Shown: positions 22,252-32,787, counted from the stretch's first letter. The stretch: 64,000 bases of DNA from Solea solea (GCF_958295425.1 NC_081150.1:8121001-8185000), one strand, 5' to 3'. Translations and numbers: made by a program. The notes: generated from the letters alone by a model not told the origin.

Positions 22252-23032
22252 CTGTTTCAGCACCATGGACAGCAACAGTAATAGACAAATGATCTGCCAA
22301 CATATGGCACTTTTCCACTACATGGTTCCGCCTCGCCTCGCCTTGCCTCGGCACAGCTCGACTCATCACTGCATGGCTGCAGGAAATTGCCGTGACTTTG
22401 TTTTACATGTGACACACACAAACGAGTGACTAGTGACTAGTTGTTTTCAGTGTAACTGAATCATTAGACTGAGTTAATTAAAAAGATTAGTTCACACAAC
22501 CATACAGTACTTCCCCCATGACAGGAGCACAGACTCAGTCTGACACAGTCACTGAACTGAAATATAGCAACAGGGGTTGGGGCTCGCCGCTCACAATTGT
22601 AGGCTTTCGACTCCTCTGTTGAATGTTGAGATTTTAGACATTTCCTTTGCTAAATGTTTTCAGGATTTTTAAGTATTTTAACTGATCTACAGTTCGCCAT
22701 TGCTCAGTTTGATTCTTGTGTCTTGTTTTGCTCATGCCTCTTCCTATGACGACAATCTGACCAATCAGTGGCCGGCAGTCTGACAACATCACACACAGTA
22801 TCGGCTCAGCTCGCTTGTAGAGCAGGTACCCAGTACCAGGTACTATCGCTAATGGAAAAGCAAAAAAAAAATGTGCCGAGGGGAGTCGAGTCAAGTTGTG
22901 CTGCGAGCATGACCATGAAAAGCGGCACACAAAAAGGTGCTATTTCAGAACTTTGGACAGCACCAGTTACGGGACACATGATCTACACACACCTATACTA
23001 CAGAAGTGTATTATTTCAGCACCATGGACAGG
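22252..23032. mobile_element. Probable non-autonomous DNA element with flanking direct motifs
   Basis: A GCACTTTTCCACTACATGG end at 22314, followed by CCGCCTCGCCTCG, is matched by inverted versions near 22845-22928 (GCTAATGGAAAAGC, then GACCATGAAAAGCGGCAC). Internal GTACC/GTACT repeats lie at 22825-22850. This resembles a dispersed fish element with complex GC-rich inverted ends. Three copies of a TTTCAGCACCATGGACAG-like motif flank it at 22257, about 22942 (diverged) and 23015. No transposase or clear target duplication is seen, and the superfamily is not assigned. Confidence 0.45.
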
Positions 23033-23536
23033 GGTATTTAGATTGTACACATAAAACAGTCCAAGTTGATCCCGTCTTTTACAGCTGTTATTACACCAAC
23101 CACTGAGTAATAACTTTTCTAATAAAATGCCCGCAGCATTCCTCTCATGCGTGCTGTATTATTAAACATCTGATTCCCAACCAAAAAATGCATAATGCAC
23201 CAATGTCACAACCGTGCGGCAGCATCGCATTCAAATTCATGGACGTCATCAGAAAAGGCTTTAAAATACGACCTAAGCCTCTTATTTTTTAATGTGCCCA
23301 CAAATTCTCTACTGTTATGCTTTTCATCTGTAGTACGAAGGTCATAAGACAGAGGTTTGAGAGGCAGTGCACTGTGTGAACAGTGAAGTCCTGTTCATAA
23401 TAAAACCCAGCTGAGCACCAACAAGGTCAAGATGAGCACTCAAACCCTGCTCACTCCTCCAGTCAACAACTTAGCTGTGTGTGTGTGTGTCCGTATGTGT
23501 GCTTATTTATATTTGTTATGTCTTTATGTCCTTTTC

Positions 23537-23752
23537 TGGAATAAACATTGACCTTGTCGCAACCAGTAGTCCTCATGGAGACCAAAACCTGGTCCTAATG
23601 AGGCAGAAACCTCACTGGTTATGTTTAGGGCTAAAATTTGAATTGTTGAATTGTGGTTATGGATAAGGTATAGGGGACAACACTTTTGTCCAGGCTGTTC
23701 AAATGAATGAAAGTCAATGCAGTGTCCTAGGAAGAGTAGCTTTGCAACCCTA
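23537..23752. repeat. TG-linked dispersed repeat, copy 1
   Basis: Contains ACCTTGTCGCAACCAGTA, CCTGGTCCTAATGAGGCAG, AACCTCACTGGTTATG and TTTGAATTG in the same order as 30922-31065. It leads directly into a TG array, as this teleost repeat commonly does. No coding capacity. Family not named. Confidence 0.6.
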
Positions 23753-23817
23753 TGTGTGTGTGTGTGTGTGTGTGCGCGCCTTAAGGTTCGCCTTAAGGCG
23801 CACACACACACACACAG
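23753..23817. repeat. TG/CA hairpin
   Basis: A TG array followed by GCGCCTTAAGG, loop TTCG, then CCTTAAGGCGC and a CA array. The arms pair over about 26 bp with a 2-nt bulge (23774-23775), and the inner CCTTAAGG is itself palindromic. Confidence 0.9.
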
Positions 23818-24039
23818 CCACACACAGCCACATGGTCACACACACGTGCATGCAGGCCCCAGATGATCCCAGTAAGGCTGAGTGATGGAGTATGTGATAG
23901 CACTGCAGTCTCCTCCTCTTCCCCAGCATGTCAGAGCAGCAGAGCCTGTATCCATGTTTCACTGGTTTACTTAATGACCTGCCGTTTGACTCCGCATGAT
24001 GCACTTTCCCTATATTCCCTCCCAGTCTCCATGGTGTGA

Positions 24040-24044
<5 letters not shown>

Positions 24045-24096
<52 letters not shown>
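24045..24096. repeat. (TG)n microsatellite
   Basis: 26 uninterrupted TG units, the longest pure dinucleotide array of this type in the window. A second, shorter TG array follows at 24127-24144. Confidence 0.95.
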
Positions 24097-24098
<2 letters not shown>

Positions 24099-25567
24099 GC
24101 TTAACAATGAACCACGTCAACACTTGTGTATGTGTGTGTGTGTGGTTGAGTTTATTAATGCAACAATCTACGTGTGCCCTTTTTGTGAGATGCCGAGACG
24201 GCGATACAGATGTAAGAATGTCAAGGCATCGCAGGTGCGTCTTTTGATTTGTGCAATTACCACAACACAAGAGCTGTCACCATCACACAGGTGGTTTCAC
24301 CTTTGATGTAATTAGTAGGAAAAAGTGGAGTGGAGATGAAGATGGAGGCAGGGATGACAGGAAACTGTTTTTTTTTCCTCAGTGCAGACATGATACATAC
24401 AGTAATCATGTCATGCCATCACGCCTGTCATGATATACAAAAGAGTCTTGAACAAACTTTGTTGCCACAAGCAACCTGCAGCCTATGTGAGTGCTTTGCT
24501 TTATTGTTTGAGTTAATAGGGCTGTGTGTATGCATGCAGGTGCCATATGTCACCACGTGGATCAGGTTATATTTTATGACCCCCACTCTTTGTTCTTTGC
24601 TTTTTTTAAAGGCTGTCCTCGATGCTTTTATCATATAATTGTATTACCTTTTCAGTGCCAGTGTTCATCTGTAGCCATATGCTGTGTCTACATGAATATA
24701 CAGCAGGTGGATGCAACAGTTTGAGTATAATATAATATAAAAATGCAACCTGCTGCAATAACCGTGCAACACATAATGCTGTCAGTGTCAGTGTTCTGGT
24801 GTTGCAGAGCTACGTTTCTATTATATTGTAAGGTTTTAAACTTTAGACTGAACCGAACAAATGAGCAGAGAGACGCACCTCCCTAAAGCTGCGGGCTTAT
24901 AATTCTCTGTAGGTCTGTCGCCACAATCGCGTCTTTTATAAACACAGTCACGTTCTCATTCCCGCTGAAAATGTATGAACCTTTTTATTTACGAGAACAA
25001 AAACATGGGATGTGTGAATCTGGAGGTGGTCGCATAATTTACAGATAGCGTTGTAAATGAGGGTCACGCCTCAGCGACTTCCCGGGGTATAAATAAAGGT
25101 TGTATGTGTGAATTTCATAAAGGCGTGCCAACGTGTGTGGGCATAAAAATAGAAGAGCGAGAATATGGGATGCAATTGGAGGTTTGCAAATGAGATCCGG
25201 CACAATAGTATAGTATGGAAGACACGCATACACCATACAAAACCCTTGTGTTTTTGGACAGGACAATAGCACAGTTTTATATATTGATTTGGCTTTGACT
25301 CATGTACAACCTGACCTCTTATAAGATAATATAACATTATAATAATATAATAAAACACATTCTATGATGTGAAGTGAGAAGTGAATCAGATAAAGAAGAA
25401 AATGCAAAACATCTGCTGATGTGACTTCACACATCACAATGTGCTCTATATATAAGACTCTAAGGGAAGTTTTTACCGATCCTTTTTCTACGTGATTCTT
25501 TACACATGCCTCCTTTCCTCTAATTAAGCTTGGGTGCTGAGGGTATCACGTTCTGTGAACCACGTCT

Positions 25568-25581
25568 GCTTCCATGGTAAC
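25568..25581. promoter_or_regulatory. X-box-like RFX site
   Basis: GCTTCCATGGTAAC, one mismatch to the palindrome GTTNCCATGGNAAC bound by RFX factors. Confidence 0.45.
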
Positions 25582-26499
25582 ACACTTGTGTTTATTCATA
25601 GTACAATGTGATACATCTGAATATTTATGAAGATTTCCTTCAAACATGTCTTTTCCAAAAAAAGCTTCATTGACTGAGCAGTAAATTATTGGTATTGTAT
25701 GTGAACGGCCATCGTCTCATTTCCACCTCAGAAACTTTTACACTGGCCTATTTCTGTCCACACAAGAGGCAAATTGCCTGTCTGCCTTTCATCATCAATG
25801 CCATTGGAGATGCGGCACCGCGAGCCTCATTGTTTTTCTCAAAGGTAATTGATTTGGAAATCGCTTTTTCGTCAGCACTGAGCTGAGTAAACAAGTGCAG
25901 GCGAGGGTAGAGATGTGGGCATCTGGTGGAGCGAGATTGCATGTTGTCTTAGATGATACAACATTTTTTTTGTTGTCGTCTTAATTCTGCTTATTAAAGG
26001 GGATAACGAAGCCTGCTGAACTGCAATACTGTACACACAATAGTATTTAAATGGGCTCATAATGAATCTCACACAGAAACACACAGCAGCTTTTCTTGCA
26101 GAGTAAAGCCTTGGTCAGCAATATTTATTTAATATGAAGCAGGTCTGAGGGAAGAAATACATTACATTTCGTATTCATGGCTCGCTGTAGCCGTAAGCAA
26201 GTTCGATTAAATGTGTTTTCCATTTAAATTACTATCAGCATCTTATCAAAACAAACATTTCTTAAAAGAAATTGGTGTCTTTATAGTTCAATCAAAAACT
26301 GGCTCCTTTTATTTTTTATTTTTGGCACATTCAAAGTGTTTTTTCTGCTCAGTGAGACATCTGTTCAGAAAAATCCTCTTGAATATTTTAGTTTTTGTGT
26401 TTTGTTCTTGGTAAAGACCAAACAGAAAACACATTTTCCCCAGCTATTGCATCAGAGAGACAGTTAAATGAAATAAGTCATGCGTGGAAAGGACATGAA

Positions 26500-26730
26500 A
26501 GCTAAAAGGTAATCCAATTTCCATTAAATGTAATTTTCTTAAATTTCCCCGCAGACCTATTGGGGGAAGCCATGATTAGAGACTGTGGACGCATGTCATT
26601 TTGTTCCAGTATTTCATAAAATGAGAGCTATTAATAAAATATGGGTTTTGGAGATTAGTAATTCCCCCCACAGAGCTGATGGTGGTAGGTATTAATGAAA
26701 AATTAGTATTTGACAGGATTTGACGGCGTC
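26500..26730. promoter_or_regulatory. Possible conserved non-coding element
   Basis: A repeat-free AT-rich segment with several homeodomain-type ATTA/TAAT cores (GTAATCCAATTTCCATTAAA, GAGCTATTAATAAAAT, GGTATTAATGAAAAATTAG). No open frame. Inferred from texture only. Confidence 0.2.
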
Positions 26731-27593
26731 TACTCACTTAACATATTCTGATACATTTTCATAACACACATTATAGTCATCTAGTGAAACAGCGGGCACA
26801 GGTTTAAGATCATTCAATCTTATAGTTAATCTCAAATCCATATCCACACCAAAATTCACTGTAAAAAATATCATCTATAATCCAGCTCAAGCAGTCAAAC
26901 AAGCCAATAAATGGATAAAGAAGATGCACAATGAACAACCACACGTCTTTATCACTCTTGCACAAGTTTATGCAAGTATCTCACGTTATATTCACGGCAC
27001 AGAATCGGCTGCTACTTGAGATGCAGCACTTTGCTCAGGCAGTCAATGTCAAGGTGCTTTCATCACCATCCTGATCATCCCGTCCATCAAAAGCAAAAGC
27101 GGAAAACTGTTTTGGAGTTGTACATCGAGGATCCTTTTAAGGATACACTCTGCATTTGTGGAAGGCGCAGGTCAAACAAGAAGGAGCAACTTAAGAGATC
27201 TCTAGAACTCAGCAAAATACATAAATATCAAAATCACTACTGAGCCACGCCAGTTTGATTTATCTCCTGTACAGAGGAGCTTTAGGGTGAAGCTGTTGCC
27301 ATCTATACAGTTTATAACGGGGGTTTTTGTGTGTGTTTTTTAAGAAAAAAAAACAGGGTTTGCACATTAGGGGGTTTATGTTGACAGAGCATGAACAAAG
27401 GATGGAGACATCAATGGCCAACACTCTGTAGCTGTTGTCAGATGATTTTATCTTTGAAGAAGGAACAAGGACATGCTGTTTTGGTGATGTTTTCAAAGAT
27501 TTCATCTAGTTTTTGTTGTTATGTTTGTGCAAGTAATTACTTGGGCTTGGGCTGGGGGATGTGGGAAGAAAATTATAATTTTTTTTTTTACAT

Positions 27594-27930
27594 CAGTGAT
27601 ATTGATATATATCACAATATAAATATTTATGTAAGGCTGGGTGGGTGATATGGATTATAAACAACTCTATTTTTAGACATACAAGACACATCGGGATATG
27701 AAGCTGCACACCGGTTGTCTCTCTGGGCTCATGAAAAGTTTTCTTTTGAGATGTTTTTTCTTTTTTTTTGCCAGTACACTGAAAACACACACAATAAAAT
27801 ATCTATTCTTTATGATCTGTATAACATACTTAAAATACAGTGATTACCTCTCATCCCAGATGATACCTGGTTTATTTCTTTGGCTTTTTAATGTTAAATG
27901 AAGGATATTTGTCTGTGTTAGAAACAATTG
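27594..27930. repeat. Dispersed repeat, copy A (pairs with 57830-58075)
   Basis: Starts with a GATATTGATATATATCACAA phrase and a GGCTGGGTGGGTGATATGG motif like the GGGCTGGGCGATATGG ends of fish DNA repeats. It shares ungapped TTGGCTTTTTAATG, AAGGATATTT and AGAAACAAT blocks with 58026-58074 at identical spacing. No transposase. Confidence 0.6.
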
Positions 27931-28086
27931 CCTATAAGTAAAGTCAAATAACACAAATAATTAGGCCTACAATTAAAGAAGTGTTAGGAAGTGACTTTTT
28001 CAAATATAATTTCCCACGTATTTTAATCAAAATATAATACATTTTACTAATAAATATCATGATTTTCAATGCAGCAATGCATTGTT

Positions 28087-28112
28087 ATTATTATTATTAT
28101 TATTATTATTAC
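28087..28112. repeat. (TTA)n microsatellite
   Basis: About eight ATT/TTA units. Confidence 0.95.
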
Positions 28113-28317
28113 ATTAAATAATACTAAACATTCAGTCAAACTCGTCATTTACTGAATATTGACATCATCATGTTAGCTATTAGCTGTTAGCTACTATAAG
28201 TTGTAACTTTATAATTATTATTCATTAGCAGCAGCAGCAGCTGTTTAATTTTACATGCCCGGTTCTTACTCAGCAATGATCAGCACTTTGTTTTCTATGC
28301 AGAGTGATAATTAATTT

Positions 28318-28446
28318 AATTAGAATTTTATTAATCCCCTTGGGGAAAGTATTCCTCTGCATTTGACCCATCCAGCCCTTATTGGCCGGGTGGGGATTTG
28401 AACCGGTGACCCTCCGGTTACAAGTCAAGTTCCCTTTCCACCCCAA
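28318..28446 (-). mobile_element. tRNA-derived SINE, 5'-truncated
   Basis: On the minus strand this reads GGGAACTTGACTTGTAACC, then a B box GGTTCAAATCC (28404-28394), a body ending 'ggatgggtcaaatgcagagg', and a LINE-like tail '...ccccaaggggattaataaaa'. The A box half is missing, cut at about 28446 where a different tRNA-derived sequence begins. The head matches that at 12245-12312. Confidence 0.75.
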
Positions 28447-28452
28447 ACTCGT

Positions 28453-28498
28453 TGGCCCATATGGGGATCGAACCCGCGACCTTGGCGTTATCAGCACC
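28453..28498 (-). pseudogene. 3' half of a tRNA-Ile-like sequence
   Basis: On the minus strand: TGGTGCTGATAACGCCAAGG, then TCGCGGGTTCGATCCCC and ATATGGGCCA. The anticodon arm (loop CTGATAA, anticodon GAT), variable region and T-arm with a perfect GGTTCGATCCC B box closely resemble vertebrate tRNA-Ile. The acceptor 5' strand, D-arm and A box are absent (the sequence before it is unrelated), so it is not a functional tRNA. It could be a tRNA-Ile-headed SINE remnant. Confidence 0.7.
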
Positions 28499-28499
28499 A

Positions 28500-28775
28500 A
28501 GCACATAAGGTACTTTTATTTGACCTGGCAGGGGCAGCTATGAGGTTGATGGCTGCTCTGGACGACCAAACCATGGGGAGAACAGTTAAAGTCCATAGAC
28601 ATGTATGCAAAAATAGTACACACAGTCCCCTTGTTGTGAAACAGCCTCTTACTGTGAAGCATCAAACCAGGCAATACCACTGGTGTCCACTCATATGTAC
28701 CATGTTTAATTTGGCATGTTCTATTGAAGATCTGAATTTAGCAATTTAGATTATCAAACCATCTTAGATGTAGAC
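28500..28775. other. Unassigned sequence
   Basis: A plus frame at 28540-28749 is open but unrecognised. I see no repeat family with confidence. Confidence 0.3.
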
Positions 28776-28779
28776 TTCC

Positions 28780-28905
28780 ATCATAACTCACAACTCTTTT
28801 TGCAACCAGCAGCATCGCCCCCTGGTGGCTAGTTGCTACTTTAGTCCTGCTTCCTGGGCTTCTACCTTCAAATTGGAAGACCATGTTAGACACAGCGACT
28901 GACTT
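28780..28905. repeat. Dispersed fish repeat fragment
   Basis: The 'cataactcacaactctttttgcaaccagcag' style start, then 'cgccccctggtggctagttg', and the downstream 'cttctaccttcaaattgg' part resemble a common teleost repeat containing a CGCCCCCTGGTGG core. Boundaries are approximate. Confidence 0.4.
28814..28832 (-). promoter_or_regulatory. CTCF-type binding motif
   Basis: Reverse complement reads CTAGCCACCAGGGGGCGAT, with the full CCACCAGGGGGCG core (28828-28816). This is the vertebrate CTCF consensus. Occupancy cannot be judged from sequence, and it probably lies inside a dispersed repeat. Confidence 0.6.
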
Positions 28906-29233
28906 CAATTCCGGCATTTCCCGGCATGTCTCCTTACTATTTGGGATTAGTAGGACCTAATTATAGTTGAAATAAAATGTTTGTTTTCTATGTGCTCTAA
29001 ATATATGTATATGACACCAATGTCCATATATGAGCACATCCACAAAACGGCACAAAACATAAATGATATTTTTCTTTTCAAAAAGTCCCTCATAAACATG
29101 GCATCGTTTATATATAGACATACACATTACAGATATGGTACAGATAGGTGGGAATATGACATCTTCAAAACAGAAGTCTCAGGTCCCCTAAAACTTGGAA
29201 CGACTCAACGTCCTAAGTGCACTGTGCATTAAG

Positions 29234-29660
29234 GTAAGATAAGGGAAGATGATCCTATTTTAGTCCTGCAATGGGGAAATGTGCATTGTTACAGCAGCAA
29301 AGACAGTTAGGGTAAAGGTGATGAATAATAAATGTACATTTTGACATCTATAAATGTACAATGTAAAGAAAATATTTACTAATAAATAATAACACAAAAC
29401 AAATATAGAATAGAATTTGCAGGAGGGACGGTGATATATATACAGCATGTACTGCAGGACCTTGATATTTACAGTGTAAAGATTTCCAGGATATAACACT
29501 GGGGTTATTATTGCGTGACATGTTGTACAGACTTACAGCAGCAGTGAGGAACGACCTGTTCCTTTAGCGCGCCTTCAGACATTTAGGATGTTTTCATCTG
29601 TCACTGAAGGATGGTGTGATGGTGTCCTGAAGGGTATCATCATAGTCAAACTATCATCTA
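29234..29660 (-). mobile_element. LINE 3' end remnant
   Basis: On the minus strand, 29600-29525 reads a diverged R-N-RSFLTAAVSLY, the SFL.A...YN ending typical of L2/Rex1-type LINE proteins. The tail near 29300-29234 reads 'tgctgtaacaatgcacattt' then 'ccccattgcaggactaaaat' and an ATCTTACC-type end. The middle (29310-29510) does not match and may be an insertion or heavy decay. Confidence 0.6.
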
Positions 29661-29905
29661 TGATGATCATCATTCACGCCCCCCGGGGATGTGCAAAAAG
29701 GCTAACATCACACATTGAGTGGTAAGTAAGCAGTATTTAAATATGAACACATTCTTTAATCCAAACTCCCCCTTTAGGTTTAAATCCAGTGTTTCCTTCC
29801 CCTGCACTCTCACCCAGACATCAAACCGTGTGAGGCCCTTTTCACTAAGACAACCAGTGACTACAAATCACCTGGGAACACTCAGTGAATGCCTGTTTAG
29901 AATGT

Positions 29906-29935
29906 CTGTGTGTGTGTGTGTGTGCGTGTGTGTGT
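29906..29935. repeat. (TG)n microsatellite
   Basis: About 14 TG units with one GC interruption. Confidence 0.9.
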
Positions 29936-30135
29936 CCTTCCTCCAGAGGCAGCTGTGAGTGCAGCACTGTGCGTCAAATCAGCAATTTGAACCCAGAAAA
30001 TGTATATTTCTGTGGTGTTTATAAAGAAGTAAGAATACTTTTGTTTTCCAATTATGGATCGTGAGCAATGGAAATTGAGACACTTTCAAAAAGGACTGTA
30101 CTATGAAATTGTGTGTGTGTGTACTGGACCTTTTT

Positions 30136-30161
30136 AATAATAATAATAATAATAATAATAC
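30136..30161. repeat. (AAT)n array, tail of the L2 copy
   Basis: About eight AAT units. On the minus strand it is the ATT-repeat tail of the adjacent L2 LINE. Confidence 0.9.
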
Positions 30162-30316
30162 TACATTTAATTTAAAAGCGCCTTTCAGGTCACTCAAGGA
30201 CACTTTACAAGCAAGATGAATTAAAATTAAAATCACACAATTACGTAAAAACCAAAAAAGGAGCACATAAAATCAAGACAATAACTTTGGGGAAGTGGCG
30301 GTAAAATGAGGGGGGG

Positions 30317-30916
30317 TTAGAGGGAGTAGGCAGTCCGGAACAGGTGAGTTTTCAGTCTTGATTTGAAGAGGTGGAGAGAGTCACAGTTACGGAGGTCAGG
30401 TGGTAGTGAGTTCCAGAGCTGAGGAGCAGAGTGGCTGAAGGCTCTGCCCCCCATAGTGCTGAGGCGGGCAGGGGGCACAGAGAGGTGGATGGAGGAGGAG
30501 GATCTGAGGGAACGAGTGGGGATGATGACGTGCAGGAGATCAGACAGGTAGGGAGGGGCAAGGTTGTGGATGGCCATGTATGTGTACAGGAGGAGTTTGT
30601 AGTTGATGCGGTGTTTGACAGGGAGCCAGTGGAGGTGCTAGAGGACGGGGGTGATGTGGTGGTGTGAGGGGTCTTTGTGATACAGGCGGCTGAGTTTTGG
30701 ACCGTTGCAGTTTATGGAGAGACTTTTGGGGGAGGCCATAGAGGAGAGAATTGCAGTAGTCAAGACGGGAGGTGACGAGACTGTGAACAAGGACGGCTGT
30801 GGAGTGGGGGGTGAGGGAGGGGCGGAGTCTGTTGATGTTGCGGAGATGAAAATAAACGGTGCGGGTAGTGATGTTGATGTGTGAGTGAAAAGAGAGTGTG
30901 CTGTCGAGGATGACAC
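30317..30916 (-). pseudogene. L2 reverse transcriptase C-terminus remnant
   Basis: The coding part of the L2 copy. Decay is light for a fossil: one in-frame stop (30638-30640) and one frameshift near 30690-30715 across about 600 bp. The last 86 codons are open. It suggests a relatively young insertion compared with the other LINE tails in the window. It is not functional because the catalytic palm and endonuclease are absent. Confidence 0.8.
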
Positions 30917-30925
30917 TTTTCTAGC

Positions 30926-31065
30926 ATAAACACTGGCCTTGTCAGGACCAGTAAGACCTAATGAGGAAGAACCTCATTTCTGAGGAACTGGTTAAGATTA
31001 GGGAAAGATTTGAATTGTGGTTTGGTTAAGGTGAGAAATAACGCTTAGTTTAAGCTGTCCAAATG
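30926..31065. repeat. TG-linked dispersed repeat, copy 2
   Basis: Shares the ordered blocks AACACTGGCCTTGTCAGGAC, CCAGTA, CCTAATGAGGAAGAACCTCA, GAACTGGTTAAGATTAGGG and TTTGAATTGTGG with 23537-23752. It lacks the TG array and is shorter. Confidence 0.55.
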
Positions 31066-31069
31066 TGTA

Positions 31070-31840
31070 TAATTGCTATTTTCAGTCCAAAATAGACATC
31101 AAATGTAAAGCATTGACACAGTCACTCTAATTTCAATTAAAAAAGACACTGTACCTGCTTCGGTTCCCCTTTTCTCATCTTTGAATTGGGATGAATTCCT
31201 GCCAGATCTGTGGTCATTTCATGCGTAGGTTAAAAGGGGTTACAGAATGCAATTAATCACCTGGATGATCATCATCGACCTGGCTGCCAGACAATCAGCT
31301 AGATTTCTGGCATGTCAGAAGTTGCGCTCGCTTGTCTTGCATTTTGAGCAGTGCCACGGCTCGCTGTTCCACTCCGGCTGCTGTCAGAGGAGCTGTTATG
31401 AATGTAACTTTTCAGATAGTAGTACCTGCCTATTCCAGCGACCTGCCACTCTATACGTCACTTGACATTCCTGTTGCTTTTCATCCACAATAGCTTTTCT
31501 CTTGTGTGTCAACTCAAGGACACACAGCCATCTTGTTTGAATTAACTTCACCGGAAATGTCGAAGTACATGCTTACGTGCCTTGTGATCTCGAAATGATA
31601 ATTATTAAGTTGAGTTAGTGTTAGTTTTGTTGAGGAAAACATGTCACAATGAATGAAATCACAGTGTGCACACACATGGGACTCAATTAAGCACTGTAAT
31701 ACAATACTATAAGAGTCATGTGACCTCGTCCATTATAAAGTGCCCCTTTTATCCACCGTGAAGCACAATTCTGCAGTTAGAAAGTAGATCATTTGTCACT
31801 TTAAGATGTTGTTCTTTGTTGTGTGTGTAGTGATAACCAT
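31070..31840. other. Single-copy non-coding sequence
   Basis: Nothing recognised. Confidence 0.4.
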
Positions 31841-31844
31841 CCCT

Positions 31845-32020
31845 CCATGGTGCTGTGCCAATCTCAGCTGACACAGGGTGAAAGGCGGGGTACACCCTGG
31901 ACAGTTCACCAGTTCATCACAGGGACACATTCACTCTCATACTCACGGTCAATTTACCAATGTCCAATTTACCTCATCCCCAAATTGAATGTTTTTGGAC
32001 TGTGGGAGGAAACCGTAGTG
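31845..32020 (-). mobile_element. SINE fragment
   Basis: Matches the body of the element at 46818-47198 in the same orientation: GTGCTGTGCCAATCTCAGCT, GGCGGGGTACACCCTGGACA, GTTTTTGGACTGTGGGAGGA. Both the tRNA head and the tail are missing. Confidence 0.8.
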
Positions 32021-32141
32021 AAAACCATTAGAAATGATTTCAGCATCATTTTATGCAGAAAGCTTACTCTGGTGCTGGTTGATAAGTACAACATTGCTCT
32101 GTTCCCTCTGCCATAACAGCAACCATTTTTCAGCAGCTTGG

Positions 32142-32155
32142 TTTACCATGGCAAC
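32142..32155. promoter_or_regulatory. X-box-like RFX site
   Basis: TTTACCATGGCAAC, one mismatch (position 1) to GTTNCCATGGNAAC. Confidence 0.45.
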
Positions 32156-32547
32156 AGTAGACAGTGTTGGCCTGTGTCTCCTCATTAACATTATTGGTAA
32201 TGTAACAGTGATTAAAGGGAATATGTCAAATTGCTGCAAAGGTTTTAAGTGGGCGTTTTATTCACGATGTCAGGCCTTGACCAACAACACAACAACATCA
32301 CCAGCGTGTTTGTGTTTGTGTATCTTTGTGGTGATTAATAGTCTTACTTTTGTCAGGAAGAGGTTTGTTCTGCAGAGGGATTTGCATGCGCTTGTTTACT
32401 CAAACTCAAACCCTCTTTTTAATGCCGATTAATGTCCACTAAACACAGCGTGTAAATCATTTCATATTAAACATGCCTCGCTCTTGAGTTGCACACTGAC
32501 ACCTGAGTGGCCTCGGGCCTCATTTTGCATTCATGAATTTAGGGAGA

Positions 32548-32548
<1 letters not shown>

Positions 32549-32579
<31 letters not shown>
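32549..32579. repeat. (CA)n microsatellite
   Basis: About 15 CA units. Confidence 0.95.
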
Positions 32580-32582
<3 letters not shown>

Positions 32583-32787
32583 CAGATCCAAACACTGGAT
32601 GACAACAATAATAATAATAATGTTGTCATTTCCCACATACAGCAGAAAAGCAGGAAAGTAAACTTCCACATACCTGCACACCAAGCTAATATTGACACAC
32701 ATTTCTGCAGAGGAGATTTTGAGAGGATGATGTTGGGAAGCCCACACATACTGGCTGCCCTTTTTTTGACATTTACAATATATTTTT

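Larger units (their letters stand above)
24150..27590. other. Mostly single-copy non-coding sequence
   Basis: No recognised gene. It includes an X-box-like site at 25568, repeat-free enhancer-like stretches near 25780-25890 and 26500-26730, and an unassigned 75-codon frame at 27016-27243. Confidence 0.4.
30136..30925 (-). mobile_element. L2-type LINE, 3' end
   Basis: This minus-strand copy retains the C-terminal part of the reverse transcriptase protein, its 3' UTR and an ATT-repeat tail. From about 30916 it reads a segment with [17 protein letters not shown] (30780-30730), then one frameshift, then [13 protein letters not shown] and [19 protein letters not shown] single TAG at 30638-30640 lies where the family has Gln. 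Then come [28 protein letters not shown] and LFKSRLKTHLF before the stop at about 30317. The UTR ends with the family's 'cttgagtgacctgaaaggcg' phrase. Upstream endonuclease and palm are missing. The family label is by recognition of this C-terminal pattern. Confidence 0.85.

Noticed and set aside
28453..28498. Functional tRNA-Ile gene
   Set aside because: The A box, D-arm and 5' acceptor strand are missing. Only the 3' half is present.
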